Of a DNA stretch of 64,000 bases, positions 10,665 to 24,088 are shown piece by piece; the first letter of the stretch is position 1, and each line of letters opens with the position of its first letter. The stretch spans positions 997,813 to 1,061,812 of the forward strand of contig KV748197.1 in NCBI GenBank assembly GCA_001692895.1. Direction: 5' to 3'. The DNA is from Cenococcum geophilum 1.58. Lineage: Eukaryota; Ascomycota; Dothideomycetes; Gloniales; Gloniaceae. A model generated the notes under the pieces. That model did no database searches, was not told where the DNA came from, and saw only the letters and a program-made list of their open reading frames with translations. Both the position numbers and the translations under genes were made by a program.

Positions 10665-13600
10665 CTAGCAACTCTTCTTTTATAGTTACCATCTATATAT
10701 AAATACTGCTTAACTATTATAATAAATATAAATACTTCTTACTTACTATTGCTATTATAATATAAGTCTTACTGTCCTAAATTTTGCCTTTTAGTACGTG
10801 GTGCTTTCTTACTAAGGAGTTATAGGTAGATATTATATTAGGGCCGTTAGGGCCGCTAAGGCGCTAGCTATAAGCAAGCTAATAGCAATTTTTTATCCTA
10901 AGGATGAAAAATCCTAATTAGCTAGTTAGAATTAGGGTCCGTAGATTATTATACTTTTACTCCCTTTTAACCTAACCTTTAACTTATATATATAGAGTAT
11001 TTATATTAATAAACGTTTCTAGAGCCTTATTTAGATTTACCTTTATTATTATATCTACCGGGTTATTTTAACCATTAATTTATTAAATTTTAAAGAGTTT
11101 TTGCCATTTATAGGATTAATAAAGTGCTATAATATTGATTATAAGGCGCTTCTCCTTTATAGTATTAAGCTTAACTAAATACTTATAGAGGGAGTATAAG
11201 TTAGTGTATATAATTATAGGGATAATAGGAAGTTCGAGTTAATCTATAATTATCTTTAGGGTAGTTCTAATTATAATTACTATATTAACTCCGCTAACTA
11301 TTTTATATATCTCTAATACTAGAACGCTTTAAGTAACGCGCTTACTCTTAGTTAAGCTTTAATAGATAAGATTACCGTAGATTATAAAGTTGTTTTCTCT
11401 AGTAGATTTATTTATAATAATAATTTTATATCCTAACTAGGAGCTAAAATCTTTATTATTTATAAACGATCTATTAATAAATATAAAGAGCTTAGTAGTG
11501 GGAAGATTAATAGGCACGTAGAGTAATCCCTAATTAAGATAGTTTATTTACTAAAAAAGGCGTTTATTTAGGGCAAGAATATTATCCTTAGTTAGTTCCT
11601 AGTGTTAGGCGGCAATAAATAAATTAAATAAAGCCTTAGGTTAATAGATAAAAGTAATATATACTCTATAAGCGCGTTACTCTATATATCCTTACTTCAG
11701 AGAATTAATGTTAATAACGTTAATCTTCTTACCTTAACCCTTCTGGCGTAAAGTAATGGAATCCTTATTTAGGGAGAGGATGCATCTATTAAAATATAAT
11801 AGTGTTATTAAATTAAGCTTTTCCTTTAGCTTTATTATAAGATTTACCTTTACTAGCTTATCCTCTTTAAGAGTAAAGAATTAGTTATCTCCTAAGATAA
11901 TTATATTATTAGTTTATATACCAATAATTCTAAATAAAGTTCCTATAGTTATAATAAGGAGGTATAAATTAAACGTAGAAGTAGTTATTAAAAGCTTCTC
12001 TTTATAGTGCTTGCTATAGGTAGCCCACTAATAAGTTCCTGCTTTTACAATTCTATATAATAGCTTAAGCATAACTATAATAGTATCTTTGGGATATTAG
12101 TAGCGAATTTACTCTAGAAGGTATACCAATATTAAGCGCTAAAGGTGCGTCTTTAATTAGGTATAGGCCTAAGTAATATTTTATAAATAGACTGCTATTC
12201 TATTCTTTATTAAGGAGGGAGCTAGTATAATAATAGCTCGCTAACTAGCTTGTTAAATTATAGGAAACTATATAAAAATCACCTCCTTGCCTTTATTATT
12301 ATAGCCTTAGATAATAAGCCTTAATTTCTTAAATAGGGTGTTAGTAGCTTTGCCCTTAATCTTATTAACTATTCTTAACTTAAAGATACAAACTCCATTA
12401 AATTTAGTAGGGTTATACTTCTTAAATTTAAAGACTCCTCTTATAATAAGACTATTAATCTCCTACTTATTAGATGCTTAGAAAGGGGCTCCTAAAGTTA
12501 TAATATAACCTTCCTTTTAGAGCTATTTCGCGAGCTTAAAGTTAGCCTTCTCTTTAACTGTTATACATGCTATTAATAACTTAACTCTATTTTTAATAAC
12601 GGCAACAAATTGCTCTTTAAAATTAATAAGGTATAGTAAATTTATAATCTCTTTAGGCGACCCCTACCGCGTTATAGTTGCGGCGTTTTTACTACAATTG
12701 TATTAGAATTATAGTCGCCTTCTAGAGCATGTTAATTATAGCTCTCTTTTAGGGCATCTTTTATAGCATCCTATAAAGGCTTAGAACTATTATCTTTATA
12801 GTAAGGCTTAATAACAGTTAAACGGAATTAAGTAAGTCCGTAAAGCATCTAAATAGTATAAGTTTAACTATTAATTATAATAAGTTAATATAGGCCTAAC
12901 TATTCTCCGTTTTTACGCTATACGCGTACCTTAGACTAGAGTAGTAGATTAAGCGTAGTTAAGGTATTTAGGCTATTTCTTATTTCTAATACGTTGTTAA
13001 CCTAGTATATAGCGTAAAGACACTACACCTCCTTTATTACCTTATAAATAGCCTTAGCTTATTATATAATAAAGGGAAATAGTAAAGAATTATTAGTTAT
13101 TTAAGGGTAGGCGCTAAAGACTAGTAATATAGGTATAAGTCTATCTAGGCTAGCGGAATTATTAACGGCTTTAATAGCTATTTATAAGGTAAGTTCTTTA
13201 CTAGCGTTCTCTAGTTTTAAAGAGATAATCTTATATACGTGGCGTAATGGTATATAATATCGCTCTACTTTTCTAATACTATTATATGCTTTAATAGGGA
13301 CTTCCTTAACCTTAATTGCTATTACTTTTATCTATTATTAAAACTCTATAAATAAGAAGTTCTTTTTTGCGTTATAGATGATTTAATTAGGGGGTCCTAG
13401 GTAGATATTAATCTAGCATAATTAAAGGGTATCCTATGCGTTCCTAGCTAATATATCCTTTAAGAATTATGCGGCTTAAAAGGAGGTTAAGAAGTTAATA
13501 ACTTAGAGTACTAGCTTGCCGCTAAGATATATAACGTTAACAATAATATAAAAGTTAAAGTTATAGTTATCTTTAAGGGTAAACTTAAATCGGCTAGGGG

Positions 13601-15063
13601 ACTTTTAGTTTATTTAGTAGTAATAGCAGTACTTTATAAGATACTTAATTGCCTTAATTTTAACTTTATAGCCTACTCGCTAAAGAACCCTAAGTAATTA
13701 ATAAATAGATAGGTAGCTAAAATAACAGTATAGTTAGCGTAACTTTAATTTAGTTAAGTGGCTTTAAGTAATACTCTTTTCTAGTTAATAAAGGAGCAAC
13801 TAGGGGTAACCCTACTTGCGTATAATAGGCACCCAATTATCTCCCTAAATAAGTATATTCTTAAGGTTATTAAGCTTAACACCTAATTTATCTATATCTT
13901 TAATGCAAAATAAAAACGGGGTATTTATAGGGATAATGTAGAAAGTAATATACCCTAAGGGGGTTTAGACCCTAATTATGCTAAAAGAGATTATAGTACC
14001 CTTACTAAAACAAATCGTGTATTAGCCTACTGTTAAATAGTTAATTTAAATAGAGCTATTAAGCTGCTAAAGGGCTTAAACTTAAGGTTTTCCTACTATA
14101 GATACTCCTATAGCTCTAGTGTCTAGTATAATACTATAGAAAACGTTCACTAAGTATCTATTATTAAAGGAGAACATAAAACTCTCCCTTAGCTTATTAA
14201 AGAGATCTAACTTCGTAATAGAGTGGAGTGTAGATTAATTATTAAAAATAGCGACGGTTTGTATACTATCTATCTTACTATATTTAGTAAAGTATTAGTT
14301 AGGTAAGTAGTCCTTAATTTCTATATCTATAAGGAGCTATTTAGCCTTATTAACCTTACCCTTAAGATCTTTTACGCCTTTATATTAAACCAGGAAGCTT
14401 TAAAAGTAAGCCATAATAGCCTTATAATTTCTAATATTTTTTTATACTTTAGCGAAACTTATTATATACCTCCTTTTACTTATTAAGAGAATGCCTAGTT
14501 AACTAGTAATTTGGTTTTTTATAAACGTAGTACTTCTTCTAGTAATTACTTTAAAATGAACCTCTATAAGGACCTCTACCTTTACCTTATAGTTATTAAT
14601 TATACCCTCTACTATATTGCCTACTACGGCCACTATATATTTAATTAGTTTAGTTATAATTATATTAGCCAGGCGGGTTAATTAAAGTAGGTTAAAGTTA
14701 GGCGTTAAATTGCTATACTTCTTAAGAGCGTAAAGCGGTGCTAATAGAAGATCTTAATTAAGTATATACTCCTTTATAAGTATTTATAGAATTAAAAAGA
14801 GCAAGGTTATATTCTTTAACACCTTAGTATACGCTAATAACTTAATTACGTAGGCTAAAGTCCTCTTAATATAATTTGGATAAACTACGCTAAATCATCT
14901 AAAGTTAATTAAAGAGCTTTTAAAGATAATTAAGCCGAGGAACACCTAGGTTTGTAGTAATAATCCTTAGAAAGGTAGTCTCTCTCTATTCTAATATATA
15001 CTACTACTTATTCTCTTTTGTTTTAAAGTGGCATCTTAACTTATATATTATGCGGTTAAAATT

Positions 15064-15094
15064 NTATCNTTTTCCTNCNAAANAATTATAATAN
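15064..15094. other. Ambiguous bases (N) inside copia-1
   Basis: Six N characters occur at 15064, 15069, 15077, 15079, 15083 and 15094 within the gag region of copia-1. They are unresolved consensus positions, probably from collapsed or low-quality repeat reads, and not a biological feature. Confidence 0.95.
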
Positions 15095-16326
15095 AAGGTA
15101 CTAGCTTGGCCCTTAAGCATAACGGAATAGGCGTTGTGGTATTAATTAGACTCTATTTCTACCTTTTAGTAATAGTTATAGAAGATATATAGTTTCGAAT
15201 TAAGAATATTATATAATTCCCCGCTAAACTTCTTCTCCTAATCTAAATAGAGCTTTGCAAGCTCTATAAGCAATTTTAAACTACCTTTAATTTAAGATTA
15301 AGATAGAGGAGGTAGGAGTTATATTATAGGCTATAGTGGGGACGTAGGTCTAGTCGGTGGAGTTTAAAGGTTATTAAATTACGAAGTAATAGGATCCTAT
15401 ACCTACTCTTATTAGGGTATAGTATCTAACGTTAAGGCTATAGGTTAAATTGGATATAGAGGCGTTAAAGGCGGAGGTAGGTTTATCTCTAGAGGTATAT
15501 TACCTGGATTTTATTATAAATTAAGCTCCCTTATAGTGTGTAGTTAGTGCTTAATCTCTTATAGAGTCTATTTATGTTCTTCTTTTATGTTAATAATATA
15601 CTCCTAAATATTATCTTTAATAACTCCCCTATCTATAGGGATAAATACTCTATACTCCTAAAGGAAATTACAGAAGTCCTATATAATATCCTTATTTATA
15701 GAAACCTATATTTCCTTTATCTATTTAATAAAGTCCTCCTTTATATAATACTATAGCATAATATTATTATATTTACTGTCTTTATAGTATACTATATAGT
15801 ATAATAGGAATCTGTTTAAGTTCTGTTACTTAGCAGTTATAGGGCTAATATCTCTGTTCTATATCTCTAGGTTAATATTATTCTTATACTTCTTTAGGTA
15901 GGTTAACGCTATAGTAGGTATAGAATTAACGGGGTGTTATATATTAAAGGTAGGTAGGATTTTTGGTTTCGTAGGATCTTATAGGTTTACTATTAAAAGG
16001 TAGGCAATTTAAGATGTTATTTAACGCGTTTTAGACGTTGTTTAACGCGTTTTAGACATTAACTTGGGACTCTAGGTTTAGTAACACTTCTAACCTAAAG
16101 TATAACTAAATCTTTATAAACGCAATTGTTCTGCGTAATAGACGTAACTTAGTATCTCCTAGTACTTAGTAATACTTCTATTATTAGTTTTCTGTAAGTT
16201 TAAGGTAGTATAATATTGCCGGGATCCATTCCATATAAGCACATATAGCACCCCTATATAAGACTGTCTCTTTTATTTAAAAACCTAGCTGCTCTATAGT
16301 TAACTGTGTATTTAACTACTAATTAG

Positions 16327-16534
16327 TGTTGGTTATATAGGGTGACTTACTAATAATAACTACTCGAGTAGGTTATAGTGATATTAGTTAATAAAGCTTG
16401 CTTGTATGGAATAAGGGAGGGCGAGGAACTTAAGGCTCCTCGCCACGTTAGTGCCGCGGCGATACGTGATAGCAACTTGCCATTACGTGACGGCAGTTTG
16501 CTATACGTGACGGCAACTTGCCTTATTCCCGACA
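16327..16534 (-). repeat. Copia-1 LTR, right (5' LTR of the element)
   Basis: 208 bp, TGTTGG..CCGACA, paired with 10457-10664. The stem-loop lies at 16421-16443 and the three ACGTGA direct repeats follow. It is followed by the target duplication CTAAG. Confidence 0.9.
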
Positions 16535-17018
16535 CTAAGGTTAAAGGACCCTATTACTAGATAAGACTATAACGTAATTTTAGTAATAGTGGATAAGCTT
16601 ATAAAGTAGGGATACTTTATAGCATGTATAGAAGAAATATTAGCGAAGGATGTCGCTAGAATCTATATTAAGGAAGTATTTATAAGGTACGGAGCACTAA
16701 GTAAAATTATATTAGATAGAGATCTAAGATTTATAGCAGTATTCTAGGAGGTATTCTTAGCGGAGTAAGGAGTTAAAGTAGCAACTTTTACTATATATTA
16801 TCCGTAAATAGACGGTTAAATAGAAAAACTAAATTAGACACTAAAGTAGTATTTAAGATATTATATTAATTACGTATAGAATAATTGGGTATTGCTTTTA
16901 CTAGTTATATAGTTTATATATAATATAATACTATAAGAAGGAATAGGCATATTACTATTTAAGGTGAACTATAGATATAAGCTAAGAATATTATTATTAC
17001 TATAATAAGTAAAGAAAA
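16535..17018 (+). mobile_element. Gypsy A segment 3: integrase core
   Basis: The integrase core runs between the two copia insertions. It starts with the second copy of CTAAG and ends with GAAAA, the copia-2 target duplication. It matches 62215-62680 of gypsy B, including the catalytic-core region. Frame stops are TAG/TAA. Confidence 0.88.
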
Positions 17019-17207
17019 TGTTAGTATGCTTTAACAACGTGCAGAATACATATATTACAATGATATGTACTATACGGTGTTATAGATAGATGTTGTCTTT
17101 TCAATACAAAGAAGGGTAAGGAACTTAAGGTTCCTTACCGCGCTAGTGCCGCGGTAACACGTGACAGCAACTTGCCTCCTATTGCAATGCAATATATTCT
17201 AGCTACA
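17019..17207 (-). repeat. Copia-2 LTR, left (3' LTR of the element)
   Basis: 189 bp, TGTTAG..AGCTACA. It contains a near-perfect 23-base palindromic stem-loop at 17116-17138 and the TAGTGCCGCGGTAACACGTGA block shared with copia-1. It differs from the right copy only by C/T and G/A transitions. Confidence 0.9.
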
Positions 17208-17292
17208 CTAAGAGTACTTTAGAAAATGTGGAGGACTAGTATCCTACAACTATGCAGTTCGAAAATCCATATATATACACTTCTCTTTCTTT

Positions 17293-17320
17293 TCTTCCTT
17301 CCTTCCTTCCTTCCTTCCTT
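17293..17320. repeat. CTTC microsatellite
   Basis: A pure run of about seven CTTC units lies just inside the left LTR of copia-2, that is, in the 3' part of the element. Read on the element's strand it is a purine (GAAG) run, so it could belong to the polypurine-tract region. Confidence 0.85.
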
Positions 17321-20300
17321 ACCCTATGCCTTTATATTAGTGCTATTGTTAGTAGCACGTTCTACCCATTCTACTATCTTTAACTTAATTCGGTTTGTGT
17401 TAATAAGTCGCTTAAGAGCTAATAATAGTTTGCTTTTAGTTATAGCGTCCGTAGGGTTACTATCTCCATTAATCTACTTAACTTTAGCTATTTCGCGTCT
17501 TTTATATGACTAACGTAGGCACATAATATTAATCATAAGTCTCTTCTCCTATATAGTTCCTAGTTTAACGAGGCATTTATAGATCGACTTTAAATCGGTG
17601 CAAAGGATAAGCGGTAGGCTAATGTTAAGTTTTAATTCAACTGTGGCCTTAATTATAGCGCCAATGTCAAAACTATAGGCCATAGTATATAATTCGGAGG
17701 CTAGTACGCTTCTAGTAATTCTCTTACACTTAACTAAGGACCAGTAGACGATGTTCGCCTTATTTAATAAGTCTACTAGTACTAGAATGTATCTAATCTG
17801 TAATAAAAGATCCTTATTGTTTATAAATAAGGAATTAGTGAATATAAGTAGTTATAATATCTCTATGTCGAGTTTAACAAAGTTTAAACCTCTTGTTAGG
17901 TTCTTAATTTGCTACTAAATCCTCTTATTAAGCAGTTTTGCGTCTTTCTCGTTAGGGTTAATTACCTAGGCAGCGTAGGATAAATTAAAAGAAGTTTTAG
18001 GCTGGCATACGGACACAATATAAGCTCCTCTTGCTTATTGGGCGATGTATTGGTCCTTAAGTGTAAGTGCTATACAAATAGTACCTCTAAAACTAGTTAT
18101 TGTGATAGCTTCCTTAATATTAACAAGGGTTAAGTTTTAGCATTAGCGCTTTTACGTAAGCGTGATTATATAATCCTATTATCGGATAATACCTCCGTTA
18201 AACTTAATTGGATATTCCGGCGTAAGTTGTTCGCGTTCTTTAGTTAGGAACTTAGCTTTCTTAATCTTCTCCTATTCTAAAGCTATAAAGACTAAGTTAG
18301 CTAGTAGGAGGGTATTATTAGTCTATAAACCAACTATTCCGAAATTTATGGGGTTATTAAGGTGGAGTAAGCAGGGGTTATAAGTAGATTGGTTTATGTT
18401 TAGTTCTTTAATATAGTAGTTATAGTAAGTCTTAAACCAATAATTGCCTGCCTTAGGAATGCTATATAAAGGTCTAACAACCTTTAGGATTATACCTTAT
18501 AAGACTCTAAGTGCCGTACTAAGTTTAAGAGGTGCCCTAATATAGAAGTTTTAATTTAGTCTTATAGCTAATTATATATAGGCCTATAAAATATCTCGTA
18601 AGTAAAGATATTTGTTATTGTTCTGAGTTATGGCCGTAATATAGAGAATAAGGCGTTGGCTGACTCGTTAGATTATAGGTAATTAGGTTAATATAAGGTC
18701 TTTTTCTAGGTTATTATATGCCTATATAACTAGTCTTAACTTCTTAAAGGCTTTATTAGAACTAGGGTTTTTAATCTTATTAACAAATCTAGAGTTAAAT
18801 ACTCTATTGCTTTGTGGTATATCTTTAGGGTTAACTAGTTTAAAAACTCCTTTCTTAAGTAGTCCCTTAATTTCCTTCTGGCGTAATACTATAAACTGAT
18901 TAGACTTTATAAGTTAATTATTGTCCTTATCTTATAGATATATTAAAATGTTCGCGGTATTATTGTTCGCGGCACTAGCTTTAATAGGGTACTTACGTGG
19001 TCTACCTCTTCTACGCTTAATAGGTTGAGGTTTAGGCTTAGTTTAAGGTAGGGGTCCAGGCTCGATTTAAGGTAGAGGTGGTTCGCTCTTATTATCTTCT
19101 GGCTGTATATCCTCTGTAATCTTAGGGTTTACTAAATATAGTTTTATAACCGTGCTGTAGAAGTTAGTGGGTTTATGGGGAAGTTATATAGTACAAGTCT
19201 TATTTTTAGTGCTAAGTAAGTTGTGTGGATTAGACTAGTAACCGGGTTGGCCTATAGGTCCTTCTCTCCATACTAATACGGGTAAATTAAGTGGTAGGTT
19301 ATAGATCGCACTTGTCTTGGGTCCGTTGCGCATGTTAAGGGCATTTACTACTTAGCGCTTAGCTCTAAGCTTCTTAACTTCTTCTATAGCCTTTTTAAGG
19401 GCTACTGCTCGTTATACAACTATAGGATTGGGTGTATTAGATTCCGTTATACATAGGTAAGCTCTAAATACTAGTAAGGTGGGTATAAAACCGTTAGGAC
19501 CTGCGGAATCGTTAATTGCTTTAAAAGCCATTTATAGAGCTATATCCTTACTAATGTCTGGTAGTTTCGCAGTAATAATATGGTATATGCGATAGAGGGG
19601 GCCATAGTAGCGTTCTACCATTCCGACTGAATTGTGGGCTTTGATAGGTACACTTCTTGTGGCTGTTTTAAGTATTATAGCATATTGTTTGAATTCCTTA
19701 CTTATAAAATTCTTGCCTATATTATGTGTAATAATATTAGGAGGTCCTAGGTATATGTTAATCTAGCATATTTATAATATATCCTATATATGCTTAGCGC
19801 TGATGTTTTGCAGCCATCTACTAGCTTAAAATCGTATTCCTTTATTAACGATATGTAAGAGGGGTGCGCCCTTAATATATATAATATTAACCACGATTAA
19901 ATAGTTAAATTCGATATTATTATATAAGGTAAATCTAAATCTACCAGGCAACTTTCTATATTTTTAATAATAGTGGTAGTAGCGTGTAAGATGATCTAAG
20001 GTCTTGCTGTTAATATTATACCCTAAGCGTTTAAGTATTCGTATAAGACGCTTAGCTAAAGGGTGGCCAAAACGGCAATACAGTCGCTTTAATTTTACGT
20101 TGGTAAGGTAGCAGGGGTTTTATTTAAATGACTTAGTTAAATAAGTATATAGGGATGTATTCTAAAGTAGGAAAGGGTGGCTAAAGCGACGTATAACGGG
20201 TACTTCGCTCCAAGAGGTAATTAGCATATTTTTTAGGTTGTTGTAGTACACTTATAGGTAATCTATATCTGCTAGGTAAAGTAAAAATAGGGTGTTGACC

Positions 20301-22271
20301 TTAATGATATGGAACTCGATTATGCCAATTAAGGTAATTACTTTAGCTAATCCGATTAATAAGGTTAATCTGATGCCGAACTATACGTTAACTATGCCTT
20401 ATGTGGTGGTATTGAGCCATACATTAGTATCAAGTCTCTAGAATGCCAAGAATTGTCTATATCCTGCTATAGATCGTTTGGATGCTCCTATGTCAATTAT
20501 TATACCTATAAACTTGTCTGCAGTATAGCGGGACGTGGATGTAGTTATATTGTAGGTAAAGGGGTCCTGGTCGGTTATAAGAGGTACTATATTATCTATG
20601 GTTGTGACCAAATGGCCAAAGGCTTTATTAGCTAGGGTAGCGGCCATAGAAATTGCTTTCTGCTGTTCTACTTGGCCAAGGGAGGTATAGTAGTAATTAA
20701 TATTTAGTTATAAGTTCTTGTTAGTTGCCTTATAACTTACATTAATAGTTAGTGCTTAAAAAGCTTCCTTAAGCTCTTCTTCTGAGTCGGTATCGTTATC
20801 CTCGTAATCCATAATATATTAGTTAAGTCGTTTCTTAAATCGGTTGTTAAATTTGCTAAACCTATCTCTATTGGCAGTTCTAAACTTGGCTTTAGACTCT
20901 TCTTACTCCTCCTTAATATGTCTCTATAAGCGACATCCTTCCCTATTACATACGAAGCAACGTGGTTTCTTTCGGTTGCGGTTGTACGGAGGGTTATTGC
21001 GGTTGCTGTGGTTATAGTTATTATCTCTTTTATAGAACCGTCGGTCTGTGAAGAAGGCTTGTGTCTTCTCCGTATACTCTTTCTTATATGCTGTAATAGA
21101 CGATTAAAGTTTGTTAATAAGGGCTCTAAGGTTATCCGGTAGGTTAGAGACTGCATATTTGTATACTAGTATTCCCTGGTAAGAAGTGACGATTTTATTA
21201 TAAAGGAAGTCTATAGTTTGTAAGGTAGGTCTAAGGCTATACTATAGTTGACGAAGTCTATGAATTAACAATTGGAGACATTTGCTTGTCGACTTGTTTA
21301 TATTTCCTGCTATTACTGTTATAAGTATAATAGTATTCCACTTGTTTAGGTTCTTGCGTTAAAATCCTAGTCCTTTAAAGAAATTCTAAAGGTGCTTACA
21401 AGCTTTAGCAAATAGTAGGTGGGACAGTTGGTTTATATAGAAGTGGTCTAAAGCTAGTCCTTTTAGTATAGTAGGGAATGCCTTAAGGTAGGCTTCTTGG
21501 GGTACGTCCGCTTAATTACAGATATTATAGAATATTGTTAATTTGTAGTTAAGGCTTTCGTTCATGCTACCGTATTTCTACTCCTCTGTGTATATTTTGG
21601 CTGCATTCGCAATTTCCTTGCCATAGCCAGTTATAGTAATAGGGCGGTTCTCCTCTTCCGTAGGTTATATGTGAAGTTACTGTATTATTATTCTAGGTTA
21701 AGGCGTGATAAATAGTGTAAAGGTAGGGGTAGTTATAAGTTGGGGTGTAGTAGAATATATAGGTACTGAGGAATATCTTATTCGTTGCTCCTCCAGAGTT
21801 CCGTGTGTCTTGTAATGCTTAATACTTCTTAACTTAATAGCAGTATTAAACTTATTCTTAAGTGCAGTTATCTCTTCTCTAGTCTATTCTGTTTGGTCCT
21901 CTTCTTATACTGTGTTATATAAGGACTAAGGGAGTAATTTACCTCGTTTGTGGTTGGTGTTAACCTATACTCCTCTAATATTTAGATAATCGCGTAGTTT
22001 CTAAAGCCAGTATGAGGGGACTTATGTAAAGATATTAACCGTAAAGTCTTTAAAATCTCCCTAGAACGATTCCTAGAGTGTTAAGTCTAGCTAGTCGTGT
22101 ATTTCCGTATATACGTATATTTTACATTATACGTAGTTGGTTAGCTCGTCCTTGGTAACTTCCGTTAGGTTAATACCATCTTCCTATTTAGCTACTTCTT
22201 CCTCCTAGTCTTTCTCTGTTCCTAACATCTTATATTTTATATATTGTTTAGGTAAGTAGGGTAAGGGTAGG

Positions 22272-22379
22272 GGAGCGGCTAAGAACGCGGTTAGGGACGC
22301 GGTTAAGGGGGCGGTTGAGGACGCGGTTAAGGGGGCGGTTAAGGACGCGGTTAAGGACGCGGTTAAGGACGCGGTTAAG
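22272..22379 (-). repeat. 12-bp tandem repeat in copia-2 gag
   Basis: About nine copies of GGACGCGGTTAA or GGGGGCGGTTAA-type units run head to tail. The period is a multiple of three, so it encodes a tetrapeptide repeat in the N-terminal gag region. I did not settle which frame gag uses here. Confidence 0.8.
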
Positions 22380-22615
22380 TAGGATAGGATATTTTACGTA
22401 GTGGTCCTCTGGAATAGATAGAATAAGAAGTCTAGAAGTCGTCGTGGATACCAGATAAGTACTTCTAGGTAGTTTCTCTTCTTCTCTTTAACTAAAATAG
22501 GCTAATACGAAAGGTAGATGAGTACAACTATATTCTAATCTGCTGTAAGGTGGATAGTACAACTGTCTTCTAAGCTATCTGCGTGTTTCCTGATCTGTAC
22601 GCGCTCACTAATTAG

Positions 22616-22804
22616 TATTAGTATGCTTTAACAACGTGCAGAATATATATATCACAATAATATGTACTATGCGGTATTGTAGATAGATGTTGTCTTTTCA
22701 ATACGAAGAAGGGTGAGGAACTTAAGGTTCCTTACCGCGCTAGTGCCGCGGTGACACGTGACGGCAACTTGCCTCCTATTATAATGCAATATATTCTAGC
22801 TACA
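22616..22804 (-). repeat. Copia-2 LTR, right (5' LTR of the element)
   Basis: 189 bp, starting TATTAG (TG mutated to TA) and ending AGCTACA. The stem-loop lies at 22713-22735. It is preceded by the candidate primer-binding stretch GCGCTCACTAATTAG shared with copia-0. Confidence 0.9.
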
Positions 22805-24088
22805 GAAAACGAGTAGTATAGCTAAAGAAAGAATAAAGGCACTAATAAATCTTTATATAGACCTTATAGAATTAGCGAAAGTAGTATAAGAGAGAATAAA
22901 AAAATATTATAACGCTAAGAGATCTAAGGGACTAGATCTTAAGGAGGGAGATAAAGTATGACTACTATATAAAAATTTTAAGAGTTAATAACTAAGTAAG
23001 AAGTTAGACTATATTAAACTAGAATCTTTTAAAATTATCTAGAGGATTTTACTAGTTACGTTTAAGTTAAACTTATTAGCTAAAATAAAAATCTACCCTA
23101 TATAATACACCGCAATACTAAAGCCAATATATGGGAATATTAAGCCACTAGCCTATAAAGCAGACATATATAGAGGATAAGAAGAAGATAAATAGTAAGT
23201 TTTAAAGATTATTAGCTATAAGGACATTAACGACGAAATATAGTATAAGGTAAAGTAGATAGGCTATAATAAGACTACTTAGGAACTACTAGAGAATTTT
23301 AAAAACGCTATAGAAAAGGTATAGGAGTATTAGAAGAAAGTAGGTCAAGCAGTATTAATAAAAAAGAATTACTAAAAAATAAGTTACCTAAAAGGGACCT
23401 AGGAAGAATAGTTACTAAGTTATTTAAATCTATTCCCTTTTTAGCCGGAAGAGAATCTGTTCTTTTATCGCTAAGTTTTTAAAGACCTTATTCTATAAGT
23501 TTCTACTCCTTAAAACAAACCTTCTTATAAACCTTTTTAAGACGGATTAGTTAAGCGGACGCCGCGAGACAAGATTTAAGGGCCCGTTATTAAGTATTGG
23601 CAGCCTCCTATTTAGCGTCTTAAGAGTAATAAAGCTCTGCCAGCGCTATAGACAGTTTATTATCTAGCCGCGTAGTAGTAGATTAAATATAAGACCCTAA
23701 GATAAATTAATTAGGGAACTAGACGACTATTAAGGATAATAGGTTATATATATTTAGTATTAAAAATAGAGCGAACGTTATAGGATAAACAAATATTCGC
23801 TTTTATGCACTCTAAGTAAGAGGATAGTTATTGTAAAGATAGGTTTGCTAATGCAATATAAACTAACCCCTCTTTTAAGTAACAAGAACACAGAGATAGT
23901 ATAATCTTACTAAGAGATAATATTGTAGCAACGGTATAAGACTGACGAGCTGTAGATAAAGAAGAAAGGGCTTTAGGTATAATAAGTAACGATATTAACC
24001 AAATTAATTAGATGGATATTATACCTTTAGTAAATAACTTAGAGATACTAGGAATCTTTAAGGACAAAGATAAAGAGGAGGGAGATAG
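22805..24088 (+). mobile_element. Gypsy A segment 4: integrase C-terminus, chromodomain and long downstream frame
   Basis: Gypsy A resumes after copia-2. At about 23180-23335 the frame reads as a chromodomain, with YKVK.IGY..TT.E.LENFKNAIEKV (dots are RIP stops at expected Trp/Gln positions), so this is a chromovirus. The same frame then continues for about 245 codons to the LTR, interrupted almost only by TAG/TAA, and ends in an acidic-basic stretch KDKDKEEGD. The polypurine tract AAAGAGGAGGGAGATAG lies at 24072-24088, directly before the LTR. Whether the downstream frame is real coding sequence needs a less decayed copy. Confidence 0.85.

Larger units (their letters stand above)
10457..16534 (-). 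mobile_element. Copia-1: complete RIP-decayed Ty1/copia element nested in gypsy A
   Basis: It is bounded by two 208-bp LTRs and flanked by the 5-bp target-site duplication CTAAG (10452-10456 and 16535-16539). Removing it restores continuous gypsy integrase sequence. The interior reads as copia pol and gag on the minus strand, and several blocks match copia-0 and copia-2 (for example near 12310-12470 against 1390-1530 and 18740-18900). The gag zinc knuckle near 14490-14535 reads Y..Y....Y....H: all three Cys codons have become Tyr by G-to-A change, and a Trp has become TAG. It is diverged from the other two copias. No intact frame remains. Confidence 0.92.
17019..22804 (-). mobile_element. Copia-2: complete Ty1/copia element nested in gypsy A, lightly decayed
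   Basis: It is bounded by 189-bp LTRs and flanked by the target duplication GAAAA (17014-17018 and 22805-22809). Excision rejoins gypsy integrase. On the minus strand the order is gag (about 22550 down to 20750), integrase, reverse transcriptase, and RNase H near 17450-17350. The gag zinc knuckle CFVCNREGCRL..RH is intact near 20935-20975. It is the same family as copia-0 (their RNase H ends and 5' leader read alike) but has fewer stops, so it looks younger or less mutated. It still lacks a full-length ORF. Confidence 0.92.

Noticed and set aside
10508..10702. 60-64 codon frames in the copia-1 and copia-2 LTRs
   Set aside because: They lie within LTR sequence, occur on both strands and differ between LTR copies, so they are chance.
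22272..22379. CRISPR-like array of short direct repeats
   Set aside because: Units are 12 bp, contiguous and without unique spacers; it is a tandem repeat within a copia gag in a eukaryotic genome.
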